A DNA stretch of 20,807 nucleotides, taken from NCBI GenBank assembly GCA_002450155.1, contig DJYO01000031.1, forward strand, positions 1 to 20,807, written 5' to 3'. Below, piece by piece: positions 1-7,352 of this stretch. The translations under genes were made by a program, and so were the position numbers. The DNA is from Mageeibacillus sp. UBA6976. GTDB lineage: Bacteria > Bacillota > Clostridia > Saccharofermentanales > Saccharofermentanaceae. The notes beneath the pieces were generated by a model. It was given only the letters and a program-made list of their open reading frames with translations, was not told the origin of the DNA and ran no database searches. How positions within the stretch are numbered: position 1 is the stretch's first letter; each line of letters begins with the position of its first letter.

Positions 1-246
1 TACTGGCAAACTAGGGTTATATCAGTGACCACGAGCTTTATGGCGGCATCGCTTACACTTATAAGGAGTCCTTACTACGGACTGTTCTATGCATTTAATG
101 ACATTGTGCTGATAGTTCTGTGGGCTCTTGCTCTATCGGAGGATATATCCTATCTGCCGATGGTCTTATGCTTTGCCTGCTTCCTGCTAAATGACATATA
201 CGGCTTTATCAACTGGCAGAGGATGAAGATAAGACAGGTTGACTAA
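1..246 (+). CDS. pnuC: PnuC-like nicotinamide mononucleotide/vitamin transporter, C-terminal part
   Basis: The reading frame is open from base 1, so the gene starts left of the window; the visible part is about 81 residues ending at TAA. It is an integral membrane protein tail with two hydrophobic segments separated by a short SPYYG turn. It ends with the pattern NDIYGFINWxRM followed by a basic tail, which I recognise from Clostridia PnuC proteins. PnuC proteins take up NMN, nicotinamide riboside or related vitamins by facilitated diffusion coupled to intracellular phosphorylation. A GTG at 25 could be mistaken for a start, but the codons before it (encoding WQTRVISVTT) fit the same family, so I treat it as internal. 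The substrate cannot be told from this fragment. The family call rests on remembered sequence resemblance. Confidence 0.72.
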   Translation, partial: YWQTRVISVTTSFMAASLTLIRSPYYGLFYAFNDIVLIVLWALALSEDISYLPMVLCFACFLLNDIYGFINWQRMKIRQVD

Positions 247-251
247 ATCTA

Positions 252-260
252 TGGTAGAAT
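252..260 (+). promoter_or_regulatory. Extended -10 promoter candidate for the 292 gene
   Basis: TGGTAGAAT matches the extended -10 pattern TGnTAtAAT with one difference. It lies just after the pnuC stop codon. A start site near 267 would give a leader of about 25 bases that carries the AAGGAG ribosome binding site. No good -35 box is seen, which is usual for extended -10 promoters. Confidence 0.45.
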
Positions 261-291
261 ACCTGAGATAACGGGATAAGGAGAGTTTTTT

Positions 292-867
292 ATGGAGCGT
301 TCATCAGGGATAGGCAAGATCATGCTCATAGCATCCATAGTAATTGATCTGGTAGAGATCATCGTATTTATAGGCTGCAAGGCTCTAAGGCCTTCGGTTA
401 TAGGACCACTTATTGACAGCACCTTTATGCAGAATCTTAAGAATGCTTATATCTGCGACAAATTAGGCAGCATGGCGATCGTAGCAGTTCTGTTCTCAGT
501 TGCAGCAACAGGACTTCTGATCTTTGAAAATGTAATGGAACTGGATTCATTCAAGGGAGTGATGATATCAGGGCTCCTTTTGGTTATGTCTGTTGTCTTC
601 TTCGGTATGGGCATATCCCACGCGCTGCCTGCAATGACAAATGAACCTAATGTGGTAACTTTAACTGTAGCAGATACTACTACCGTCTATCACGGTGGTA
701 AATCCAGGAGCAGAAGCTATCACCTTATAATGAATAACGGTCTTGATGTAGGCGTTACTTACGAACAGTATAGTGCAGCTAAAAAAGGCGACACCTTCTA
801 TGTAGTCTGCTGCGGCTCAGAAGGTATCGGAGTGTTCTCTCCTTCTGAGTACAGGGTGCCGGGTTAA
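292..867 (+). CDS. Small membrane protein of unknown function, three predicted membrane segments
   Basis: I do not recognise this 191-residue protein. Hydrophobic segments lie at about residues 8-28, 61-78 and 91-110. A soluble C-terminal part of about 80 residues follows (roughly 112-191), rich in Thr, Val, Tyr and Ser and predicted to be beta-structured. Two adjacent Cys occur near residue 173 (VVCCGS). The start is supported by AAGGAG six or seven bases upstream of the ATG. It lies between pnuC and ldhA on the same strand with short gaps (45 and 32 bases), so co-transcription is possible, although a promoter-like box precedes it. The soluble tail could be a small beta domain facing either side of the membrane. 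Confidence 0.7.
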   Translation: MERSSGIGKIMLIASIVIDLVEIIVFIGCKALRPSVIGPLIDSTFMQNLKNAYICDKLGSMAIVAVLFSVAATGLLIFENVMELDSFKGVMISGLLLVMSVVFFGMGISHALPAMTNEPNVVTLTVADTTTVYHGGKSRSRSYHLIMNNGLDVGVTYEQYSAAKKGDTFYVVCCGSEGIGVFSPSEYRVPG

Positions 868-899
868 GACTTATCTAAATAAGACAGGAGAATTAATGT

Positions 900-1940
900 A
901 TGAACAAACTTAAGATCGCATTCTACGATGCCAAGGATTATGACCGTAATTCCTTCGAGATAGCAAATGCTGACGGCAGATTTGATGTCAGGTATTACGA
1001 GACACGCCTTACTGAGGATACTGCAAAACTTGCAGAAGGCTGTGATGCTGTCTGCGTATTTGTTAATGACGACATAAACCGCAAGGTAATAGATACGCTG
1101 GCTGGTATGGGAATTAAGCTCATTGCCTTAAGATGCGCAGGTTATAACAATGTCGACATTGAATATGCCTTCGGCAAGATCCACGTGGTAAGAGTTCCGG
1201 CTTATTCACCTTATGCCGTAGCTGAGCATGCAATGGCATTGCTCCTTACCTCGATAAGAAGGATACATAAGGCCTATATCAGGACCAAGGACTTTAACTT
1301 CAGCCTGAACGGCCTTACGGGTTTTGACCTTCACGGCAAGACTGTAGGTGTCGTAGGAACAGGTAAGATCGGCAGGATCTTTATAGATATCTGCAACGGT
1401 TTCGGAATGCATGTAATCGCATATGATAAGTTCCCGCAGGAAAACAGTGGTATAGAATATGTAAGCCTGGATGAGCTCTGGCAAAGGAGTGATATCATAT
1501 CCTTCCACTGCCCGCTGACGGATGAGAACAGGCATATGGTAAACGCAGAGACTATTGCCCGTATGAAGAAGGGGGTAGTCCTGATCAACACCTCGAGAGG
1601 TGCCCTTATAGATGCCGAGGCACTGGTAGAGGGGATCAAGCAGCGCCAGGTCGGCGCCGCCTGCCTTGATGTGTATGAGGAGGAATCCGATGTATTCTTC
1701 CACGACTATTCAAACCACATCGTAGCAGACGACGTACTGGCGAGGCTTATATCCATGCCTAATGTTATCGTTACATCCCATCAGGCATTCCTCACAGCCG
1801 AGGCCCTGTCTAACATCGCAGATACGACTCTTGACAATGTATCCGGTTTCTTTAGAGACGGTATATGCAAGAACGAAGTCTGCTACAGATGTGACAAGGT
1901 CTCAAGCTGCAACCAGGACCACAGCACTAAGTGCTTTTAA
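900..1940 (+). CDS. ldhA: D-lactate dehydrogenase (D-2-hydroxyacid dehydrogenase family)
   Basis: This cytoplasmic NAD-dependent enzyme reduces pyruvate to D-lactate, a fermentation step that regenerates NAD+. The Rossmann nucleotide motif GTGKIG is at residues 153-158. The catalytic triad of the family is present: Arg233 in NTSRG, Glu262 in DVYEEE and His294 in SHQAFLT. The HQAFLTAEAL segment and following helix closely resemble E. coli LdhA, which argues for D-lactate dehydrogenase over other 2-hydroxyacid dehydrogenases. At 346 residues it is slightly longer than the usual ~330. The extra length is a C-terminal tail with four Cys (residues 328-345), whose role I cannot tell. The start is the ATG at 900, preceded by CAGGAG; an ATG at 896 is out of frame and ends at once. 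The stop codon overlaps that of the convergent AAA+ gene. Confidence 0.9.
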   Translation: MNKLKIAFYDAKDYDRNSFEIANADGRFDVRYYETRLTEDTAKLAEGCDAVCVFVNDDINRKVIDTLAGMGIKLIALRCAGYNNVDIEYAFGKIHVVRVPAYSPYAVAEHAMALLLTSIRRIHKAYIRTKDFNFSLNGLTGFDLHGKTVGVVGTGKIGRIFIDICNGFGMHVIAYDKFPQENSGIEYVSLDELWQRSDIISFHCPLTDENRHMVNAETIARMKKGVVLINTSRGALIDAEALVEGIKQRQVGAACLDVYEEESDVFFHDYSNHIVADDVLARLISMPNVIVTSHQAFLTAEALSNIADTTLDNVSGFFRDGICKNEVCYRCDKVSSCNQDHSTKCF

Positions 1941-3610
1941 ACCGCAAAGCCCATAGTCCTGTGTTCTTTGGGAGTTCCTGCCGATATATCTGAGAAATCT
2001 TCCGGCCTGAGTATCTTGTCGGCAGGAGAGCTTTCGCCTTCGCCGTAGACTCTTAAGGCGTAGCTTAGGATAGCGCTCTGCACGAGATTCCTGCAGAAAC
2101 GTCCTGCGCCTGATTCCGGGTCCGAATTTACCTTGCTGCAGATATCAAGTATCCTGGGCTTTGCCTCGGGAGATATCCCGAAGTTATGCCTTCCGGCTTC
2201 TATTACCGCTATCTTTACCATCTCCTCTGCGGAGTAGTCGCTGAAGTGGATTTGGAAGGGGACACGGGACTTGAAGCCCGGGTTGCGGTCGAAGAGCTCC
2301 TTCATCTTGTCCGGATAGCCGGCGAGGATGACCACTGTGCTGTCTCTTCGGTTCTCCATCTCCTGGACTATGGTTGCGATAGCCTCGTCTCCAAATCCGC
2401 CTTCCTCATACTCTATGAGAGAATAGGCCTCGTCTATGAAGAGGACCCTGCCCTTAGCCTCGTCGAAAAGATTCTTGACCTTGATAGCCGTCTGACCTTC
2501 GTACTTTGCTACAAGGTCAGCTCTACCGGCTTCTATTATCCGGTCTGATTCAATGAGACCGAGCTCAAAGAGGATTCCTGCGATTATCCTTGCGACCGTA
2601 GTCTTGCAGGTCCCGGGATTGCCTGTAAAAGACATATTCATTGACATGCCGCTGCCAAGGTCAGCTTCTTTCCTCATCCTTGCAAAGGCTGCAAACTTTC
2701 TTACCTGGGATTTGACCTCTTCGAGACCTACCAGTTCATTAAGCTCTTCTATGGCAGGTTTACGCTTCTCCGGTATGATTTCTTCCTGAGCATCAGGAAT
2801 GCTCTCTAATTCATCCAAGACCATCTGAATCTCCAGAAGACTCCTTTTGCCCAGGTTCCTTACGGAGTCAAGGCAGCTTGCCCTGTCCCGTAAGTCCTTA
2901 AGGTTATTGATGCCGGCTCGCTTAAGGCAGTTGTAGCTGCGCACGCTTAGATTCATCATCTCGACGATATATTCGCTTGAAGTGATACCCTTCTCCTCTT
3001 TGGAGCAATCCGAGTGGCTTAACCTTAAAGAATTGATAAGCCTTACCAGTATATCATGGATACTGTTGCTGCTTAGAGGAGCAATGTCTGAATCCTTATC
3101 AACTCTTACGACAGTTGCGCCGTTTGCTGCCATGGTAATGAGACTCCTGATGCAGAGGGGCATCTCTTTCGGCAGGCTTATAAAGATATGACCACCTTCC
3201 TTGCCGGATGTGATGCGGAGTATTGCGTTATTTGCAGCGAGCATCCGGAGGAACTCCGGCGCACTGCCGTGGCAGGCGACCCTGGAATCCGGCTCTTTGA
3301 TTGTATAGACAAACCTTCCTTCGCTGTAAAGGTCTGAAGTAAAATCTCCACAGGCATTTCCTATTGCTGCAAATTCTTCAAATATCCATTTGAAGTCGTA
3401 GGGAGTAATCCTGCTTGCGTCATCCGAGAAAGCACATATGTTATCCGCAGATATCTGGATACCGAGGAATGAACCCTCATCCAGGATAAGCGAAGAGTTA
3501 ATGAATCTATCTGCTACGCTTCTTGCCACATATTCGCTGTCGTAGTAATCGTCAGTTTCCGTTCTTGTGTTTATTGCTGAGATTGTTGTTATATTTGTTA
3601 TCTTTTTCAT
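1937..3610 (-). CDS. AAA+ ATPase of the SpoVK/CbbX type with an RNA polymerase alpha-CTD-like domain
   Basis: This is a 557-residue cytoplasmic protein. Residues 1-210 match nothing I recognise. Residues ~218-268 read as an alpha-CTD-like helix-hairpin-helix domain (LSVRSYNCLKRAGINNLKDL, then VRNLGKRSLLEI), the fold that binds UP-element DNA and regulators in RNA polymerase. Residues ~285-540 are a CbbX/SpoVK-type AAA+ module: Walker A GNPGTCKT at 330-337, Walker B VLFIDEA at 389-395, AGYPDKM after sensor 1, the arginine-finger region NPGFKSRV with Arg449, and a sensor-2-like GAGRFCRN at 501-508. The Gly before the Walker A Lys is replaced by Cys335. The start is supported by AGGAGG six bases upstream. 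SpoVK/CbbX proteins form hexamers that remodel partner proteins; the partner here is unknown, and the helical domain suggests a nucleic acid or transcription link (inference). Confidence 0.82.
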   Translation of the reverse strand: MKKITNITTISAINTRTETDDYYDSEYVARSVADRFINSSLILDEGSFLGIQISADNICAFSDDASRITPYDFKWIFEEFAAIGNACGDFTSDLYSEGRFVYTIKEPDSRVACHGSAPEFLRMLAANNAILRITSGKEGGHIFISLPKEMPLCIRSLITMAANGATVVRVDKDSDIAPLSSNSIHDILVRLINSLRLSHSDCSKEEKGITSSEYIVEMMNLSVRSYNCLKRAGINNLKDLRDRASCLDSVRNLGKRSLLEIQMVLDELESIPDAQEEIIPEKRKPAIEELNELVGLEEVKSQVRKFAAFARMRKEADLGSGMSMNMSFTGNPGTCKTTVARIIAGILFELGLIESDRIIEAGRADLVAKYEGQTAIKVKNLFDEAKGRVLFIDEAYSLIEYEEGGFGDEAIATIVQEMENRRDSTVVILAGYPDKMKELFDRNPGFKSRVPFQIHFSDYSAEEMVKIAVIEAGRHNFGISPEAKPRILDICSKVNSDPESGAGRFCRNLVQSAILSYALRVYGEGESSPADKILRPEDFSDISAGTPKEHRTMGFAV

Positions 3611-3678
3611 TTTGACCTCCTGATAGTAAAAAAATAAACCCCACTTTGGTAAAGCTTATTCCCTGTAGAGGGCCGGCC

Positions 3679-3708
3679 AGCCTACCTTATCGTGGATTCA
3701 GTTGTCAA
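3679..3708 (-). promoter_or_regulatory. Candidate promoter proximal to the AAA+ gene
   Basis: Read on the minus strand, TTGACA (3708-3703) is followed after 18 bases by TAGGCT (3684-3679). The -35 is perfect and the -10 matches only three of six positions. It would give a leader of about 60 bases ending in AGGAGG before the ATG at 3610. A second TTGACA with the same 18-base spacing lies further upstream at 3866-3861. Confidence 0.35.
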
Positions 3709-3713
3709 GGTGC

Positions 3714-3830
3714 GATCATCAGGAACTATGGCCAAAACAAAAAGGCCGGTGTCCTGACGGACCTTCAAATAGGCATAGTTAATACACCTACTAAAGTTCA
3801 ATGATCCGTCAGGGCATCGGCCCATATGTG
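3714..3830 (-). ncRNA. Structured leader or small RNA candidate with terminator-like hairpin
   Basis: The arms 3744-3761 and 3805-3822 pair over 18 positions (16 Watson-Crick). Read on the minus strand, the hairpin is followed by TTTTTGTTTT (3743-3734), like an intrinsic terminator. A promoter-like TTGACA-18-TATCCT sits just upstream, which would give an RNA of about 95 bases. Alternative pairings cross the hairpin: 3724-3733 with 3772-3780, and 3714-3727 with 3795-3806; these could act as an antiterminator. The strand is uncertain: the two imperfect positions are A-C mismatches on the minus strand but G-U wobbles on the plus strand. It may simply be the terminator of the 3871-4743 gene, an attenuator of the AAA+ gene, or a free small RNA. 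I match it to no known RNA family. Confidence 0.4.
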
Positions 3831-3836
3831 AACGTT

Positions 3837-3866
3837 AGGATAGCACACCCCAAGGTGGCTTGTCAA
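3837..3866 (-). promoter_or_regulatory. Candidate promoter for the structured RNA or long AAA+ leader
   Basis: On the minus strand, TTGACA (3866-3861) and TATCCT (3842-3837) are spaced by 18 bases. The -35 is perfect and the -10 matches four of six positions. The predicted start near 3830 lies eight bases before the long hairpin. It sits directly after the stop codon of the gene ending at 3871. Confidence 0.45.
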
Positions 3867-3870
3867 TAGT

Positions 3871-4743
3871 TTATTCTAATCCGGGTTCAGTATATACTTC
3901 ATCGGATTCTACTCTCTTCATGGCATCTATAAGTCTTGAAGAGACTACTGTTATGATGATTCCTATTACGAGCAGTATAAAGAAAGCGAGGAGCATATGA
4001 CCTGTAAATCTGGTGAATGCCTGCGCTATAAATTCCTCCATTTCATCTTCTGCTGCTTCATTCATAGCTGCGGTGATGATGCCAAGGAAGGCGGATGCTG
4101 CGCTAAGATTAGTACCCTCTGATATGGTGATGGCGATACCTAAGGATCTTACAGGTAACAGCTTGTTCCTATGTGTTGCGATCATTACAGCCATAAGGGC
4201 TAATATGACCACGGCAAGAGCTATCGTTATCTTGATCCAGTTATGGTAGCTTTGGGAGATCATATGGAGGACTTCGTAGGCCTCAGGATCTGTGAAAGCT
4301 TCTTCCAGCTTATCGTCGATCTCCTCATACATGTCATCCTTCTGCCTCTCGATCTCACGTGAGGAATAACCCTGGTCTTTGAGAACGTCTATATAGTTAT
4401 ATTCATCAAAGAAATCATCCAGGCGGTCTCTGTCAACCTCGTAATCCTCGTTCTTTAAAGCGTCGAACATCTCGTCTGCGATAATGTCTATGAGCTCATT
4501 CTTCATCTTATCTTCTTCTTTGGAACTGAGATCCAGCTGATCCAGATAGAACCTGTCACTGTCGTCCCATATATCGTCTGCCAGGGATTCTCTTATGTCA
4601 TCAGTAAAGATAACACTCCTCCAGTAGGCGGAACTGAAGAGGGTCGCTGCCAGAAACACAGCAATAGATACAACACCTGTTAGAGGGACCAGCAAAATAG
4701 TAAAGATAATACGGAGAGTAGTGGCTGTTTTGGATTCTTTCAT
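3871..4743 (-). CDS. Acidic membrane protein of unknown function
   Basis: I do not recognise this 290-residue protein. A hydrophobic segment at residues 11-37 is followed by a very acidic, Lys-containing helical region (about 45-165) that is probably outside the membrane. Further hydrophobic segments lie at ~168-190 and 249-268, with a weaker one at ~200-226, then an acidic tail. The open frame continues 26 codons further upstream to 4821, but I chose the ATG at 4743. AAGGAAG lies eight bases before it, and a TGCTATAAT extended -10 box at 4772-4780 falls inside the would-be extension, so transcription likely starts too late to include it. It is divergent from the response regulator gene and may be linked to that signalling system, which is inference from position only. 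Confidence 0.72.
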   Translation of the reverse strand: MKESKTATTLRIIFTILLVPLTGVVSIAVFLAATLFSSAYWRSVIFTDDIRESLADDIWDDSDRFYLDQLDLSSKEEDKMKNELIDIIADEMFDALKNEDYEVDRDRLDDFFDEYNYIDVLKDQGYSSREIERQKDDMYEEIDDKLEEAFTDPEAYEVLHMISQSYHNWIKITIALAVVILALMAVMIATHRNKLLPVRSLGIAITISEGTNLSAASAFLGIITAAMNEAAEDEMEEFIAQAFTRFTGHMLLAFFILLVIGIIITVVSSRLIDAMKRVESDEVYTEPGLE

Positions 4744-4771
4744 AAAGGATACTTCCTTGATTTTTAACATG

Positions 4772-4780
4772 ATTATAGCA
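4772..4780 (-). promoter_or_regulatory. Extended -10 promoter for the acidic membrane protein
   Basis: The minus strand reads TGCTATAAT, a perfect extended -10. Transcription would begin near 4765, giving a leader of about 22 bases that includes the AAGGAAG ribosome binding site. This box decides the start codon of the gene at 4743. Confidence 0.6.
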
Positions 4781-4856
4781 TATTGCTGTAAAATATTTTT
4801 GTGGGCATACAAAGGACACATGAGGGTAGTAGCATTGCATCAAGGAGGTATTCGGT

Positions 4857-5525
4857 ATGGCTAAGATCCTGATCGTTGAAGACGCAGAAGAGCTCCTTTG
4901 TCTGATGGCTGATTTTATCAGGCAGAAGGGGGATTTCGAAGTGTTTCAGGCATCAAGCGGAATAGACGCTCTTAAGCTCATTCAGGATAATGAGTACGAT
5001 CTTGCAATACTGGACATCATGCTCCCGGGCGCAAGCGGTTTTGAGATCTGTAAGACCTTAAGACAGCAGGGTGACACCCCGGTGATCTTCATTACCGCCC
5101 TGGGTAATGAGGACAATATCCTGAGAGGATATGAGGTGGGAGCTGATGAATATGTGGTCAAGCCCTTCTCGCTCAAGGTGCTCTACGCAAAATGTCTCGC
5201 GCTGCTGAATAGGACCGGCGCGCAGAAAGACAAAGAGACAGTCCTTATGTGTGGAGATATCAGGCTGTATCCTCTAAAGATGGAGGTTACGGCAGATGGC
5301 AGGCAGATAGATCTTGCACCCAAGGAATACTTCCTTCTAAAGGTTCTCATGGAGAACAAAGGAATGGTCCTCGGAAGGAGCAGGCTTTTGGATCTTGTGT
5401 GGGGAATCGATTTTGCAGGTTCTGACAGAGTCGTTGACAGCCACATCAAGAAATTGCGCAAAGCTTTAGGACCTTGCGGGGACGTAATCAAGACCGTCAT
5501 AGGAGGCGGTTATAAGATCGTTTAG
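4857..5525 (+). CDS. OmpR/PhoB-family response regulator
   Basis: This 222-residue cytoplasmic protein has a receiver domain (residues 1-118) and a winged-helix DNA-binding domain (~127-222). The phosphoacceptor is Asp53 in LAILDIMLPG. The acidic pocket is Glu8/Asp9, with Thr80 and Lys102 (VKPF) completing the receiver signature. The recognition helix region is RVVDSHIKKLRKAL at 191-204, followed by the wing GGGYKIV. AAGGAGG seven bases before the ATG supports the start. The histidine kinase gene begins 13 bases after its stop, so the two form an operon and very likely a cognate pair. Targets are not visible; the neighbouring surface protein and membrane protein are possible ones. Confidence 0.92.
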   Translation: MAKILIVEDAEELLCLMADFIRQKGDFEVFQASSGIDALKLIQDNEYDLAILDIMLPGASGFEICKTLRQQGDTPVIFITALGNEDNILRGYEVGADEYVVKPFSLKVLYAKCLALLNRTGAQKDKETVLMCGDIRLYPLKMEVTADGRQIDLAPKEYFLLKVLMENKGMVLGRSRLLDLVWGIDFAGSDRVVDSHIKKLRKALGPCGDVIKTVIGGGYKIV

Positions 5526-5538
5526 AGGAGGAATCATT

Positions 5539-7119
5539 ATGGGGAGAAAAACTGTAAAAAAACCAAGGGTGTTTGATATCTTTGCACCTAGGTTCCTGGT
5601 GCTTTTGGGATTATTCACGCTGATCTCGATCTATGTCATCTATATGTACTATGCTATTATCTCCAATCAGTTGATGAGCGAGACTCAAGACTACCTGGAC
5701 AATATAGCAGAAGCTGCAATCGAACTTGCTAATACATCTCCTGACAGCGAAGAATATAAAGATCGTGAATATATGCTAAATATGAGGATGAATATGTTTC
5801 AGGAGATAGGACCTAACGGTGCCGAAGTCCATATCGGAGACAAGGTGTACAAAGCTGATGAAAATGCAGCTTACCTTATAATCACAAATTCGGACATGAA
5901 AGGGTGCTACTCTATAAGGGACATTTCTTATATAGAGCGTCTGAACGAAGTAGCGGGCAAGGAGATATATGCTCCCGATATGAATAGGGTGCATTCCTGG
6001 GGAGATGTAATTGCTGAGGAACTGTCTAGCAGCAGCTGGCAGCAGATCAGATTTGAATCTGTCTATATTAACAAAGATACCCACACCTTTATGCCCGGCA
6101 TAGTCTGTGTATCTTACGGCGCGTTCGAAGAAAATGAGGCTTATACATACGATCTGACGCCGGAGGATGTCTCAGGATATGAATACGTGGATCTTACGGA
6201 TGTTAAGTGCGCTGAATTATTCTTCTTCAGCTACTGTGAAGGCATCAGCGATGCTGTATACGATTCCTATTATGTTTCCGCCGGCGAAGATAATTACAGG
6301 AGCGTTTTCTCAGAATCTGAGATCAACGATACCACGCATGAATGGTATATGGCTTATACCCAGGGTGATATAGGAGGTCCCTTCGATGTTGCGCCGTGGA
6401 CATGCTGCTTCATAATCGTTATATGTCTTATCCTGACCTTCGCGATCTCCGGGATCCTTACAGCCATCAGATATAGTAAGGACAAGGCCGTCTGGGAGAT
6501 CTTTGAATACAGGCGCAAGACTACTGAAGCCATGGCTCATGACCTTAAGACCCCTCTTGCAGCACTTATGGCATATACGGAGAGCATTGAGGCAAGCCCG
6601 GAAAAGGCTTCCTCGTACCTTGCCAGGATAAATGAACATGTGGAATCCTTGGACCGGAAGATCGGACAGATCCTGGAACTATCCCGGGGCGAGAATGGTG
6701 AGGTTACGGTAAACAAAGAAGAGTTCAGTCTCAAGGCACTTCTGGAAGAAAGTCTTAAGTCCTATCCGGATATGGCCGCAAATATCAATGGGGAAGATAT
6801 AAAGCTTAATACAGACAGAAATATCCTGAGGCAGGCAATAGATAATCTCCTGTCAAACTGCTCAAGGTACAGGAGCGCTCAAAGCCCGGTGGATATAGTC
6901 ATAGGGGATAAGACTCTTACTATCACCAATAAGACAGATGCAAAGGCGGAAAACCCGGAAGAGCTCCGTAAACCTTTTGTCAAAGGGGATAGGTCAAGAG
7001 GGCAGAGCGGATCCGGTCTCGGGCTTGCTATAGCAGACAGCGACCTTGACATACTGGGATACAAGATGGATCTTGTGTCATCTGAGGACGAATTCAAGGT
7101 AACAGTCAGGTTCAGATAG
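5539..7119 (+). CDS. Membrane sensor histidine kinase
   Basis: This 526-residue protein has a first membrane segment at about residues 18-40, a large acidic extracellular sensor region at ~41-285, and a second membrane segment at ~287-308. The kinase core follows after a short linker; I see no clear HAMP domain. The phosphorylated His334 lies in AMAHDLKTPLAAL, the N box is NLLSN with Asn436 and Asn440, and the G box is GSGLGLAIA at 491-499. The start has GAGGAGG upstream. The sensor region has no recognisable fold and is rich in Tyr, Asp and Glu, with a few Cys (123, 189, 224, 233). It is followed by a terminator, so the operon holds only the regulator and this kinase. Confidence 0.9.
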   Translation: MGRKTVKKPRVFDIFAPRFLVLLGLFTLISIYVIYMYYAIISNQLMSETQDYLDNIAEAAIELANTSPDSEEYKDREYMLNMRMNMFQEIGPNGAEVHIGDKVYKADENAAYLIITNSDMKGCYSIRDISYIERLNEVAGKEIYAPDMNRVHSWGDVIAEELSSSSWQQIRFESVYINKDTHTFMPGIVCVSYGAFEENEAYTYDLTPEDVSGYEYVDLTDVKCAELFFFSYCEGISDAVYDSYYVSAGEDNYRSVFSESEINDTTHEWYMAYTQGDIGGPFDVAPWTCCFIIVICLILTFAISGILTAIRYSKDKAVWEIFEYRRKTTEAMAHDLKTPLAALMAYTESIEASPEKASSYLARINEHVESLDRKIGQILELSRGENGEVTVNKEEFSLKALLEESLKSYPDMAANINGEDIKLNTDRNILRQAIDNLLSNCSRYRSAQSPVDIVIGDKTLTITNKTDAKAENPEELRKPFVKGDRSRGQSGSGLGLAIADSDLDILGYKMDLVSSEDEFKVTVRFR

Positions 7120-7134
7120 AGAAAAAGGCAGAGC

Positions 7135-7190
7135 CTCCCGTCACATTTTAAGCGTTATACTTAATGGCATTATATGTGACGGGAGCTTTT
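7135..7190 (+). terminator. Terminator after the two-component operon
   Basis: CTCCCGTCACAT (7135-7146) pairs perfectly with ATGTGACGGGAG (7174-7185), a 12-base-pair stem with a 27-base loop, followed by CTTTT. The loop holds a second small inverted repeat (TTAAG with CTTAA). The T tract is short, so termination may be partial, letting some transcription reach the surface protein gene. Confidence 0.65.
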
Positions 7191-7312
7191 GTAAGAAAGA
7201 CAGGAAGATGCAGCTTAAGGGGCATTCGTAGCAATATACCCATAAGTGATCGTCATTTCTTATTAGTAATGTAATGATATTGACTCCTATTTTCTGTAAA
7301 AGGAGAGTAGAA

Positions 7313-7318
7313 TATAAT
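7313..7318 (+). promoter_or_regulatory. -10 box candidate for the giant surface protein
   Basis: TATAAT lies 34 bases before the GTG start. No -35 box of normal spacing is convincing: TTGACT at 7280-7285 is 27 bases away, too far for a standard promoter, which may mean an activator is needed. The predicted leader holds the AGGAAG ribosome binding site. Confidence 0.4.
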
Positions 7319-7352
7319 CAATTACTATTTACATTTATAGGAAGTTGCGATC

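Noticed and set aside
896..913. ATG at 896 as the start of ldhA
   Set aside because: It is out of frame with the enzyme and meets a stop after five codons.
1206..1703. Open frame of 165 codons on the minus strand inside ldhA
   Set aside because: Lies wholly antisense to a well-supported enzyme, has no ribosome binding site and its translation has no recognisable domain.
3734..3830. Signal recognition particle RNA or 6S RNA as an identity for the hairpin region
   Set aside because: Lacks the GGAAGGAAGC-type SRP loop and the large central bulge and length of 6S RNA.
4744..4821. 26-codon N-terminal extension of the acidic membrane protein
   Set aside because: An extended -10 box lies inside it, and the ATG at 4743 has a good ribosome binding site followed by a membrane segment.
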